From: Nonomuraea muscovyensis
GTDB lineage: Bacteria; Actinomycetota; Actinomycetes; Streptosporangiales; Streptosporangiaceae
NCBI RefSeq assembly: GCF_014207745.1
Contig: NZ_JACHJB010000002.1
Span: forward strand, 372,001 to 436,000
Length of the DNA stretch: 64,000 bases
Direction of reading: 5' to 3'
Notes under the pieces: generated by a model
The model's database searches: none
What the model was told of the DNA's origin: nothing
Seen by the model: the letters and a program-made list of their open reading frames with translations, nothing else
Made by a program: the position numbers and the translations under genes
Shown: piece after piece, positions 1-7,876 of the stretch
How positions within the stretch are numbered: position 1 is the first letter of the stretch
Layout: each line of letters starts with the position of its first letter

Positions 1-1057
1 GCATCCCGGTGAGGACGACGCCCAGCGGCACCAGCGCCGGGATGACCACGCTCAACGGCACCGTGCCCGCTTGGGCGGTGCCGAGGAGGTTGACCTCCCA
101 GGCGGGCATCAGGCGCAGCGCGCCCTCCAGGAAGCCCAGGTAGAAGTCGGGCTGGGAGCCGGCCGAGATGTCGGCCGGGCTGTAGGGGCCGTACAGCCAC
201 ACGGGGTTGATCTGGGCGAAGGTGCCCAGCCCGGCCACCGCGGCCAGGGTGAACAGGAAGAACGCACTGGTCTTGGCCGCGAACGACGGATACAGCGGAG
301 CGCCTACCACGTTCGTGCGGGTGCGGCCCCTGCCCGGCATCTGGGTGTGTTTCTGCACCCACATCAGCACCAGATGCGCCGACATCAGCACCAGCAGCGC
401 CCCCGGAATCAGCAGGATGTGCAGCGCGTAGAACCGGGAGACGACGTCCTCACCCGGATACTCCCCGCCGAACAAGAAGAAGGTCAGGTAGGTACCGACC
501 AGTGGCAGCGACATGAGCACGCCCTCGGTGACCCGCAGGCCGGCACCCGACAGCAGATCATCCGGCAGTGAGTAGCCCGTCAACCCCTCCAGCAGGGCCA
601 GCGCGAGCATCGTGACGCCGATGACCCAGGTGAGCTCGCGCGGCTTGCGGTAGGCGCCGGTGAAGAACACCCGCAGCGCGTGGACCATCATGCCGCCGAT
701 GAACAGCAGCGCCGACCAGTGGTGGACCTGCCTGATGAGCAGCCCGCCGCGCACCTCGAAGGTGATCTCCAGCGTGGAGGCGTACGCCTGCGACATCTCC
801 ACGCCCCGCAACGGCGCATAGCCGCCGTCGTAGACCACGTGGCCCATGCTCGGCTTGAACCAGAACGTCAGGAACGTGCCGGTGAGCAACAGGATGACGA
901 ACGCGTAGAGCGCGATCTCGCCCAGCAGGAAGGACCAGTGATCGGGGAAGATCTTGCGCAGGTTGCGGTTCAGGAAGCGGGCCGCTCCCAGGCGGTCGTC
1001 AAGGAACGATGATGTCCGGGCGATGGTGCCCGGGACCGCCTTCGGTCCGGTTCGCAT
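1..1057 (-). CDS. qcrB: Cytochrome b subunit of cytochrome bc complex (partial, 3' end outside window)
   Basis: About 352 residues are visible, starting at an ATG preceded by GGGAG. The protein is a multi-spanning membrane subunit that carries the b hemes and quinol sites of the bc1 complex. The sequence shows paired-histidine helices (VHHWSALLF and the later ALHILLIPGALLVLMSAHLVL) and the actinobacterial signature QPDFYLGFLEGALRLMPAWE. Actinobacterial qcrB normally follows qcrC and qcrA. Here the upstream side is a divergent unrelated gene, so this looks like an orphan second copy. An ECF41-type promoter lies 34 bp upstream. The C-terminus is not seen. Confidence 0.93.
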   Translation of the reverse strand, partial: MRTGPKAVPGTIARTSSFLDDRLGAARFLNRNLRKIFPDHWSFLLGEIALYAFVILLLTGTFLTFWFKPSMGHVVYDGGYAPLRGVEMSQAYASTLEITFEVRGGLLIRQVHHWSALLFIGGMMVHALRVFFTGAYRKPRELTWVIGVTMLALALLEGLTGYSLPDDLLSGAGLRVTEGVLMSLPLVGTYLTFFLFGGEYPGEDVVSRFYALHILLIPGALLVLMSAHLVLMWVQKHTQMPGRGRTRTNVVGAPLYPSFAAKTSAFFLFTLAAVAGLGTFAQINPVWLYGPYSPADISAGSQPDFYLGFLEGALRLMPAWEVNLLGTAQAGTVPLSVVIPALVPLGVVLTGM

Positions 1058-1090
1058 GGGCGACTCCCTGTCTGTCCGCGTCATGACTAA

Positions 1091-1117
1091 GACGTCCGAG
1101 GGCGGGGGATTGTGACA
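1091..1117 (-). promoter_or_regulatory. ECF41-type promoter of the cytochrome b gene
   Basis: Read on the minus strand the site is TGTCACA, 16 bases, then CGTC. This is the -35/-10 pattern I recall as published for ECF41 sigma factors. It lies 34 bp upstream of the cytochrome b start codon and is placed back-to-back with a second copy on the other strand. Confidence 0.7.
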
Positions 1118-1146
1118 ACCCCGGAAAGCCCTCCACGGCGGTGGGA

Positions 1147-1173
1147 TGTCACATTCGCGGGGTGCCTTGCGTC
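1147..1173 (+). promoter_or_regulatory. ECF41-type promoter of the small downstream gene
   Basis: TGTCACA at 1147-1153, 16 bases, then CGTC at 1170-1173, a full match to the ECF41 promoter pattern on the plus strand. It lies 44 bp upstream of the start at 1218 and diverges from the copy that serves the cytochrome b gene. Confidence 0.7.
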
Positions 1174-1217
1174 TTAAGGAGTGACTGGCGCACGTTCGAA
1201 CCACGGCGAGGTGATCC

Positions 1218-1673
1218 ATGGCGACGTCCTCACATATCGGCCCCGGCTCATGGCGGATCGTCCTGGAGGCGACCGAAGCGAGGCTGACGACGAGCAGGCG
1301 GAAGGGCCCTCGGCTCCTGTACGCGCCGCCACGCCTCGACGGCGCCTTCTACCTGCGGCCCAACGCCGCCCTGGCGGGATTCGCCCTGCAGCTCCCCCTG
1401 CCGTCGCACCGCGCCGAGCCACCGGTGTTGCACTGGGAGTCGGCAGAACTCGACCGCGACGCACACGCGTGGCTGCGATTCGGCCGCCAGGCGGTGCGCT
1501 CACCCGTCTCGGTCGTGTGCGCCGAGATCCCCGGCGAGCGCCCCTACGTGAAGATCGTCCTGGAGACGGTGTTCTCCTCGGGAAGTCTGCGCCTGCCCGT
1601 CTGGTTTCCGCCGCGGCCGGTGACGCTCAGGCTGTTCAGCGAGATCCGCCCGACGGACAGGTCCCCTGGCTAG
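1218..1673 (+). CDS. Hypothetical protein, 151 aa, preceded by an ECF41 promoter
   Basis: I do not recognise this protein. The start is an ATG preceded by GAGGTG at good spacing. It has no obvious signal peptide or membrane segment, is rich in arginine and proline, and contains a central stretch RPYVKIVLETVFSSG. The overlapping larger reading frames look like shadows of the sigma-factor gene. The main support for it being real is the perfect ECF41-type promoter 44 bp upstream, divergent from the one for cytochrome b. That suggests a stress-linked role, which is inference only. Confidence 0.5.
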   Translation: MATSSHIGPGSWRIVLEATEARLTTSRRKGPRLLYAPPRLDGAFYLRPNAALAGFALQLPLPSHRAEPPVLHWESAELDRDAHAWLRFGRQAVRSPVSVVCAEIPGERPYVKIVLETVFSSGSLRLPVWFPPRPVTLRLFSEIRPTDRSPG

Positions 1674-1744
1674 CGCCGGCCCGCGCGGTCGCGTCATCGG
1701 GGCCCACCGGTCCGCACGCGTGCGGCCACTCGTTTTCGAGGGAT

Positions 1745-2728
1745 TCAGCCGGTGGCTCGGCGCGCCCTGCGTATGTCCTGGTCGACCCTCCACACATCCG
1801 CCACCGGACCCACGTGCCGGAGCTTGTCCGGATTGACCACCGACCGGATCGTCTGGATGCGCCCGTCGTAGATGTCGAGCGACAACGTGTTGATGACCTT
1901 CCCGTCTCGGTCACGGAAGATGGCCCCGGGCTGTCCGTTCACCTCGCGAGCCTCGATCGTGCCGCCGATCCCGATGAGCGCGGGAACCAGGGAGCCGAAC
2001 AGCCGAGCGACATTGCCGGCGCCGGCGATGACGCGCGGGAAGACCGGGGCCTTGCCGCCGCCGTCACCGACCGCCTGTACGTCGGCCGCGAGCACGTTCC
2101 GCAGCGCGGCGACGTCACCTTCTCGTATCGCGCCGAAGAAGCGTTCGGCGAGTTCCGCACGCTCTCGCCGGTCCGCCTCGAACCGGGGACGGCCCTCGTT
2201 CATGTGCCGACGGGCTCGCACCGCAAGCTGGCGACACGCCGCCTCCGATCGCCCCACGGCGGCGGCGACCTCCGCGAACTCGAAGGCGAACACGTCGCGG
2301 AGCACGAATACCGCTCTTTCGAGCGGGCTCAGCCGCTCGAGCATCAGGAGCGCCGTCATCGAGACCGAGTCGGCCAGTTCCGCCGAACGTTCCGGATCAT
2401 CGTAGGGATCCTCGAGCAGCGGTTCAGGGAACCACTCCCCGATGTAGGTCTCCCGCTTCACCCGGGCCGAGCGGAGCACGTCTATCGCGACCCGGGTGAC
2501 GACCGTCGACAGATACGCCTGGGCCGAGTCAGGCTCCGTCTCGGAGATCACGTAACGCAGCCAGGTCTCCTGGACTGCGTCCTCGGCGTCGTCCACGCTC
2601 CCGAGGATCCGGTAGGCGATCGAGAACAGCAGTGGCCGCAAGCGCTCGAAGTCGTGGGCCCGGTTGATGCCCGCCCCAGGGGAGGCCGCCCCCAGATCCT
2701 CACTGTCGATACCGGTCCTGTCGGTCAT
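1745..2728 (-). CDS. ECF41-family RNA polymerase sigma factor with fused SnoaL-like domain (SigJ-like)
   Basis: 327 aa. Region 2 lies near residues 30-95 (LRPLLFSIAYRILGS, DAEDAVQETWLR), then the family linker YIGEWFPEP, region 4 near 140-190, and a C-terminal SnoaL-like domain. That domain carries DGGGK and the near-terminal NPDKLR motif that in ECF41 proteins modulates core binding without an anti-sigma factor. The ATG overlaps the stop of the upstream oxidoreductase by 4 bp, so the two are translationally coupled. Oxidoreductases of the COE class are typical ECF41 partners. Transcription probably comes from the ECF41 promoter upstream of the oxidoreductase, giving autoregulation. Confidence 0.93.
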   Translation of the reverse strand: MTDRTGIDSEDLGAASPGAGINRAHDFERLRPLLFSIAYRILGSVDDAEDAVQETWLRYVISETEPDSAQAYLSTVVTRVAIDVLRSARVKRETYIGEWFPEPLLEDPYDDPERSAELADSVSMTALLMLERLSPLERAVFVLRDVFAFEFAEVAAAVGRSEAACRQLAVRARRHMNEGRPRFEADRRERAELAERFFGAIREGDVAALRNVLAADVQAVGDGGGKAPVFPRVIAGAGNVARLFGSLVPALIGIGGTIEAREVNGQPGAIFRDRDGKVINTLSLDIYDGRIQTIRSVVNPDKLRHVGPVADVWRVDQDIRRARRATG

Positions 2729-3900
2729 CGTCGGTGCTCCGTTCGAGGATGCTGTGAAAGGCGGGCCGGGCGGCTGCCGTCCGTGAACCAGGTGTATCCC
2801 CCGGGCGTCCGAGCCTCGGTCGTGAGATGGCGGAAACCGGCCTTGCAGGCGATCTCCTTCAGCGCCGCCCCCAGCCGGCCGCTGACGTAGTAGCTCTTCG
2901 CGGTGTCGTCCCGGTGGGCGAACTGGAAAACGCCGGCCCGGCGCCCCAGGCTCAGGCACTGGCCGGCGAACCCGGAGTCGATGGGCTTCGGGACGCTCCC
3001 GGCGATCCGGCTGAGCACTGTGTCGGCAGCCTGTGCGCCCAGCGGGAACGCGGCCTGGCCGCTCATCCGCAAGGGCCGGCCGGAGGGCGACACCGCGTCA
3101 CCGGCGCCGACGATACGGCCGTCGTCGACGCTGGTGAGCGTCTCGTCGGTCAGCAGCCGCCCCGACGCGTCCGTGGTGAGCCCGCTGCTACGGGCCAGTT
3201 CGGGAACGGCGAAACCTGCCGTCCAGATGGTCACGTCGCTGGACAACCGGCGGCCGTCGATGAGTTCGACGGCATCGGCCGTCACCGCCACCGCCTTGGC
3301 CTCGGCACCCTGCAGCACCGTGATCCCCAGCTTGGCCAGCCGTTTGGCGACCGAGCGCCGAGCATTCGGGTGGAGGTAGGGGCCGAGGACCCCGCCGCAG
3401 ATCAGGGTCACGTCCCGTCCCCCCTCGGCGAGCTCGGCAGCCGTCTCGATGCCGGTCGGGCCACCACCGACCACAGTGATCGCAGCCGAAGCCGGAGCGG
3501 CGTCGACGGCCGACCGCAGTCGCTGCGCCTCCTCCAGGCCCGCGACAGGGTGAGCGAACTCGGCAGCCCCAGGTACCCCCGGGTCGGCGCTGGCACTGCC
3601 CACCGCGTAGATCAGATAGTCGTACCCGATGGTGTTCGCGGAGGACAGGAGCACGCTGCGGCCGGCGGCTTCGATCCGGATCGCCGTGTCGACGACGAGA
3701 CGTACGCCGTCGGCCAGAACGTCGGCGTAGTCGACGACTGCGTCGTCCGAACCGCCCACGAGCTGGTGCAGTCGGATGCGATCGACGAACACGGGACGCG
3801 AGTTGATCAACGTCACCGCCACATCCGTGCGCTGCCTGAGACGGTTCGCCGCCATGACGCCGGCGTATCCTCCACCGAGCACCACCACATTGGTCCGCAT
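2725..3900 (-). CDS. NAD(P)/FAD-dependent oxidoreductase (NDH-2-like), ECF41 partner gene
   Basis: 391 aa. The N-terminus has an FAD-binding Rossmann motif (VVLGGGYAGVMAANRLRQ). A second dinucleotide-binding motif ([19 protein letters not shown]) lies mid-protein, and a late GAGDAVSPSGRPLRMSGQAA contributes to flavin binding. The layout matches type II NADH dehydrogenase-like oxidoreductases. It is the first gene of a two-gene operon with the ECF41 sigma factor, overlapping it by 4 bp. A perfect ECF41 promoter lies about 60 bp upstream. The likely role is electron transfer or redox defence under sigma control; the substrate is unknown. Confidence 0.9.
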   Translation of the reverse strand: MRTNVVVLGGGYAGVMAANRLRQRTDVAVTLINSRPVFVDRIRLHQLVGGSDDAVVDYADVLADGVRLVVDTAIRIEAAGRSVLLSSANTIGYDYLIYAVGSASADPGVPGAAEFAHPVAGLEEAQRLRSAVDAAPASAAITVVGGGPTGIETAAELAEGGRDVTLICGGVLGPYLHPNARRSVAKRLAKLGITVLQGAEAKAVAVTADAVELIDGRRLSSDVTIWTAGFAVPELARSSGLTTDASGRLLTDETLTSVDDGRIVGAGDAVSPSGRPLRMSGQAAFPLGAQAADTVLSRIAGSVPKPIDSGFAGQCLSLGRRAGVFQFAHRDDTAKSYYVSGRLGAALKEIACKAGFRHLTTEARTPGGYTWFTDGSRPARLSQHPRTEHRR

Positions 3901-3960
3901 CGTCAGTCACCCCTTCGGTTCTGAAGCCGGTGGCGTTCTTCGCATCACCATCTCTATGAA

Positions 3961-3987
3961 GACGAGGCAGTCCGCTCGGGTGTGACA
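3961..3987 (-). promoter_or_regulatory. ECF41-type promoter of the oxidoreductase-sigma operon
   Basis: On the minus strand TGTCACA (3987-3981), 16 bases, then CGTC (3964-3961). This exact match to the ECF41 pattern, upstream of the start at 3900, makes the sigma factor gene downstream likely to be autoregulated. Confidence 0.72.
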
Positions 3988-4043
3988 TGCGGCGGCCCGC
4001 GCGAGCCTCGGCGAACAGACCTCCGCGAAGGTCACAGCCGACA

Positions 4044-4070
4044 CCGACCCCGCCACCGTGGCGGGGTCGG
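4044..4070 (-). terminator. Stem-loop terminator
   Basis: A perfect 12-bp GC-rich stem (CCGACCCCGCCA / TGGCGGGGTCGG) with a 3-base loop lies about 105 bp beyond the stop of the FAD-linked oxidase gene. There is no U-tract, as is common in actinobacteria. Confidence 0.6.
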
Positions 4071-4174
4071 CCTCACCATGGCCCCCAAGGGCCTGCGCAC
4101 CCTGCGGGACCCGCGCCGCGCCACACCGCTCCGAGGACGCGACCCGCGCTCGGGGCGGTGCTTGTCGGCCAGGC

Positions 4175-5515
4175 CTACTGAGGCCGCACGTTGTGGTTGC
4201 GGGCGAACAGGTTGCCGGGGTCGTACTGACGCTTGACGGCCGCGAGCCGCTTGTAGGTCTGCGTCGGATAGATCGCGGCGACGTCCTCCTCGGTGGCAGA
4301 GGCGAGGAAGTTCGCGTAGGCGCCGCTGACGTGAGGTGCGAGCCTTTGCCAGATCGCTTCCAGAGCAGGACGAGCGGCCTCGACGACCGGCTCCGGACCC
4401 GCGGTGGTGGTCACGAACATCAACTCCGCTCGGCGATGCGCATAGGCGGTGGCGTCGTCGGCGACTCGGGACACCGCACCGCCGACGCTGCGAACGGCGA
4501 TGAACGGCGACCGCTCCGATGCCCCGACCTCGGCAAGGATCTGAAGGACCGCGGGCACCGATTCCCTGTCGACGAACGCGCTTCGGGCGACAACCTGGAT
4601 GCCGGGCGGCGGCGTCAGGCCATCCACGAGCGTGTCCGCATAGGGCTTCAGCGCGACATCGTCGTCGATCACCGTGCCGAGCCGGCGGATCGGGTCGATG
4701 GCCTTCGCGGCGAGCCCCGGGTCATCGCCGTCGAAGGCGACATAGATCTCGATCGGCGCTTCGGGTCCGCCGGCGAGGGGATTGGCGAAGATCGCGATGG
4801 AGGTGAGCTCTTCGGGGGCGGTGCGGAGGTAGTCCGCCCAGCCCTGGAGCACGCCGGCCGTCTCCGATCCCGGGAAGGCGATCTTGCCGTAGAAGACGTC
4901 TGTCGTCGGGTGCGCCGCGAACTCGAAGGCGGTCACGATCCCGAAGTTGCCGCCGCCACCGCGAATCGCCCAGAACAGCTCCGGGTTCTCCTGCGCGCTG
5001 GCCTGCACGACTTCTCCGTTGGCCGTGACCACCTCGGCGGCGACCACGTTGTCCAGGGCCAGGCCGTGCTTCCTGACCTTCCAGCCGATGCCACCGGTCA
5101 ACGTCAGCCCACCGACACCGACGCTCTTGGTGTCGCCTGAGGAGATCGCCAGGCCGTGCGGGGCCAGGGCGGCCGCGACCTGGCCCCAGGTGGCGCCGCC
5201 GCCGATCCGCACGAGGTGACGTTCCTTGTCGATGATCTGCACGTTCGCGAGCATGCTGAGGTCGATCACGATGCCGTCGTCGTTGGTGCCGAAGCCCGGA
5301 AAGCCGTGGCCGCCGCCTCGCACGGACAGCACAAGCCCTGCGCTCGCGGCGAATCTGACACCTGCTTGCACGTCGCCGACGCTCTTGGGCCGCAGGACAC
5401 AGACCGGACTACCCGAAGCCAACAGCGAGCGACTGGCCGATGCGTACTCCGCCGCTCCCGGTTCGATGATGTCGCCGCCGAAGTCACGGCGAAGGGTTTC
5501 AAGCGCTGATCTCAT
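4175..5515 (-). CDS. FAD-linked oxidase, berberine bridge enzyme-like
   Basis: 446 aa, of typical family length. The N-terminal PCMH FAD-binding domain contains RGGGHGFPGFG, whose histidine is the usual covalent FAD attachment site, and GVGGLTLTGGIGWKVRKHGL. The second cysteine attachment site used in bicovalent members is not evident. The C-terminal BBE segment ends YDPGNLFARNHNVRP. Such enzymes oxidise alcohols, sugars or polyketide-type substrates with oxygen; the substrate here cannot be predicted. It has a strong GGAAGGA ribosome site and appears monocistronic. Confidence 0.9.
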   Translation of the reverse strand: MRSALETLRRDFGGDIIEPGAAEYASASRSLLASGSPVCVLRPKSVGDVQAGVRFAASAGLVLSVRGGGHGFPGFGTNDDGIVIDLSMLANVQIIDKERHLVRIGGGATWGQVAAALAPHGLAISSGDTKSVGVGGLTLTGGIGWKVRKHGLALDNVVAAEVVTANGEVVQASAQENPELFWAIRGGGGNFGIVTAFEFAAHPTTDVFYGKIAFPGSETAGVLQGWADYLRTAPEELTSIAIFANPLAGGPEAPIEIYVAFDGDDPGLAAKAIDPIRRLGTVIDDDVALKPYADTLVDGLTPPPGIQVVARSAFVDRESVPAVLQILAEVGASERSPFIAVRSVGGAVSRVADDATAYAHRRAELMFVTTTAGPEPVVEAARPALEAIWQRLAPHVSGAYANFLASATEEDVAAIYPTQTYKRLAAVKRQYDPGNLFARNHNVRPQ

Positions 5516-5558
5516 GACGTTCCTTCCACAGGAGAATCCTCGTCATCCGAACTGGCCG

Positions 5559-7706
5559 TCAGGAGCTCGTGAGGATGACGAGTTGCTGGGTCGCTCGGGT
5601 CATCGTGACATAGCGGTCGACCGCTCCTTCAATGCCCTTGCCGAACGCCTCTGGGTCGATGAGGACGACCAGGTCGAACTCGAGCCCCTTCGACAGCTCC
5701 GGGGTCAGTGACCGGACGCGGGACGTCGCCCGGAACGTGGGGTCGCCGATGACGCAGGCGATCCCGTCGGCATGCGTGGCGAGCCAGGTGTCGAGGATCG
5801 AGCCCAGATCCGCAGCGGATCCGTGTACGACGGGGACGCCGCTGCTGCGGATGGAGGTCGGCACGTTGGCGTCCGGGAGCACGGCCCGGATGACCGGCTC
5901 GGCCTCCGCCATGATCTCTCCCGGCGTCCGGTAGTTGATGCTCAGGGAGGCCAGGTTGATCCGGTCGAGCCCGACCCGCTTCAGCCGTTCCTGCCACGAC
6001 TCCGTGAACCCGTGCCTGGCCTGGGCGCGGTCCCCGACGATGGTGAAGCTCCGGGACGGGCAGCGGAGCAGCAACATCTGCCACTCCGCGTCGGTCAGCT
6101 CCTGAGCCTCGTCCACGACGATGTGCGCGAACGGCCCGGCGAGCCGGTCCGGCTCGGCGCTGGGCGAGGCGGTCTCGTCGACCAGGGCGTCCCGTAGGTC
6201 CTGGCCGTGCAGCATCGTCACCACACCTTCACCGTCGTCATCGGCCTGGAGCAGGGCGTCGACGACCGTGGCCATGCGGCTGCGTTCGGCGGCGACGGAG
6301 GCTTCATGGCGGCGCCTACGTCGTGACGCCTCCGGGTCGCCGAGCCGCTGCCGTGCCGCGTCCAGGAGCGGCAGGTCGGACACCGTCCAGGCGTGGGCGT
6401 CCTCGCGCTGCAGCTTCCGAACCTCGTCGGGGCTCAGCCAGGGAGCGCACAACCGCAGGTAGGCGGGCACCGACCACAGGTCTCCGACGAGGTCAGCCGC
6501 TTCGAGCAGCGGCCAGGCGCGGTTGAAGGTCGTGAGCAGCTCCCTGTTCCGCAGCAGCGATTTGCGGAGCAGGTCGGCCGGGGCGTCGCCGTCGTGCTTG
6601 TCCGCCAGGATCGTGAGCAGTTCCTCCCAGATCTGGTCACGCGCATCGTTGTGCGGGGTACCGGGTTCCGGTGCTTCGAACGCCTCGGCCCAATCGTCGG
6701 CGCTCAGCCAGATGTCGGACCAGTGGGTCGTGACGGTCATCCCCTTGGTGGGCGGGTTCTCGTAGAACCTGACGGCCGGCTCGATCGCCTTCACCAGGTT
6801 CGCGGACGACTTCAGCAGGGCCACGTCCGGGTCGGTCTCGATCGCTGCCGCGGCTCCCTCGGCGACGAGGTCCCGCAGGGTGCAGGTCTGCACGCCCTCC
6901 TCTCCGAGGCTGGGGAGGACGTCGGCGACGTAGGCCAGGTAGGGCTGGTGCGGACCGACGAACAGCACGCCGCCCCGGCGGTGACCGAGGCGAGGGTCGG
7001 AGTAGAGGAGGTAGGCGGAGCGGTGCAGAGCGACGACGGTCTTCCCCGTACCCGGACCGCCGTCGACGACGAGGGCGCCGCGCGATCCCGCGCGGATGAT
7101 GGCGTCCTGGTCGGCCTGGATGGTGCCGAGCACATCTCGCATCCGGGCCGACCGGTTGCTGCCCAGGCTGGCGATGAAGGCGGACTGGTCGTCGAGCGCG
7201 GCGTGCCCTTCGAACCCGTCCGAGGTGAACACCTCGTCCCAGTAGTCGCTGATCCGGCCGCGGGTCCAGCGATACCTGCGGCGACTTGCCAGGCCCATCG
7301 GGTTGGCGTGGGTCGCTCCGAAGAACGGCTCAGCCGCGGGGGAGCGCCAGTCGAGCAGCAGCCGGCGACCCGCGCTGTCGGTAAGGCCGAGTCGTCCGAC
7401 GTACACGGGCTCGGGGTTGTCCGCGCTGACCATGTGTCCGAGGCACAGGTCCAAGCCGAAGCGACGCAGCGCGCGCAGGCGAGCGGTCAGCCGGTGGATC
7501 TCCATGTCCCGGTCCATCGCCTGCCGGCCCTTGCCGCCGGGCGCCTTGCGCTCGGCATCGAGGCGGTCGGACAGGTCCGCGATCGACTGCTCGAGGCTCT
7601 CCGCGATGGCCGCGAAGTGCTGCTCATCGCCGGCGATCAGCGTCGGTTCGGCCTTGGGGGACAGGTGCTCGGGAAGGTCAAACGCGCTGGTGGTCAGCGG
7701 GTTCAC
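5559..7706 (-). CDS. helD: HelD/HelR-type superfamily 1 helicase-like ATPase that releases or protects RNA polymerase
   Basis: 715 aa from a GTG start preceded by GGAG. It has an N-terminal coiled segment (about residues 30-85), Walker A GGPGTGKT near 215-222, Walker B/motif II VVDEAQELTD, motif III region GDRAQ, and a C-terminal YVTMTRATQQLVIL (motif VI). HelD-family proteins insert arms into RNA polymerase and recycle stalled enzyme; the actinobacterial HelR subgroup confers rifamycin tolerance. Being next to a rifamycin glycosyltransferase supports the HelR role. I found no RAE directly upstream of it, unlike the two neighbouring rifamycin genes. Confidence 0.88.
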   Translation of the reverse strand: MNPLTTSAFDLPEHLSPKAEPTLIAGDEQHFAAIAESLEQSIADLSDRLDAERKAPGGKGRQAMDRDMEIHRLTARLRALRRFGLDLCLGHMVSADNPEPVYVGRLGLTDSAGRRLLLDWRSPAAEPFFGATHANPMGLASRRRYRWTRGRISDYWDEVFTSDGFEGHAALDDQSAFIASLGSNRSARMRDVLGTIQADQDAIIRAGSRGALVVDGGPGTGKTVVALHRSAYLLYSDPRLGHRRGGVLFVGPHQPYLAYVADVLPSLGEEGVQTCTLRDLVAEGAAAAIETDPDVALLKSSANLVKAIEPAVRFYENPPTKGMTVTTHWSDIWLSADDWAEAFEAPEPGTPHNDARDQIWEELLTILADKHDGDAPADLLRKSLLRNRELLTTFNRAWPLLEAADLVGDLWSVPAYLRLCAPWLSPDEVRKLQREDAHAWTVSDLPLLDAARQRLGDPEASRRRRRHEASVAAERSRMATVVDALLQADDDGEGVVTMLHGQDLRDALVDETASPSAEPDRLAGPFAHIVVDEAQELTDAEWQMLLLRCPSRSFTIVGDRAQARHGFTESWQERLKRVGLDRINLASLSINYRTPGEIMAEAEPVIRAVLPDANVPTSIRSSGVPVVHGSAADLGSILDTWLATHADGIACVIGDPTFRATSRVRSLTPELSKGLEFDLVVLIDPEAFGKGIEGAVDRYVTMTRATQQLVILTSS

Positions 7707-7724
7707 GTAATCAGCTCCGATCTG

Positions 7725-7750
7725 GTGGCGCGTGCACTATCGCGCGCCAC
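7725..7750. promoter_or_regulatory. Inverted repeat upstream of helD
   Basis: GTGGCGCG and CGCGCCAC (an 8-bp arm pair) around a 10-base centre, about 20 bp upstream of the helD start codon. It could be an operator or a leader hairpin. Confidence 0.35.
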
Positions 7751-7774
7751 AAGGCATCTGGACCGGCGTGACCG

Positions 7775-7799
7775 GGTGTCCATGACGAGCATGGACACC
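7775..7799. terminator. 10-bp perfect stem-loop between glycosyltransferase and helD
   Basis: GGTGTCCATG and CATGGACACC flank a 5-base loop. It lies about 80 bp after the stop of the glycosyltransferase and 70 bp before the start of helD on the same strand. It may terminate the first transcript or act as an operator for the second. Confidence 0.5.
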
Positions 7800-7876
7800 G
7801 TGGCCGTTGTCGGTTCAGGTCGCCAGGTTGTGCAGGTTTTCGTGTTCTGGGTTCTCGCTCGATGATCCCGCGCGGT

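Noticed and set aside
1181..2890. A 569-codon plus-strand frame spanning the small gene and the sigma factor
   Set aside because: Most of it is the complement of the ECF41 sigma factor; no domain is recognisable, and the shorter gene at 1218 has its own promoter and ribosome site.
7707..7876. RAE upstream of helD
   Set aside because: HelR genes often have one, but no CTTGC-N-GCAAG core is present in this interval; only two unrelated palindromes were seen.
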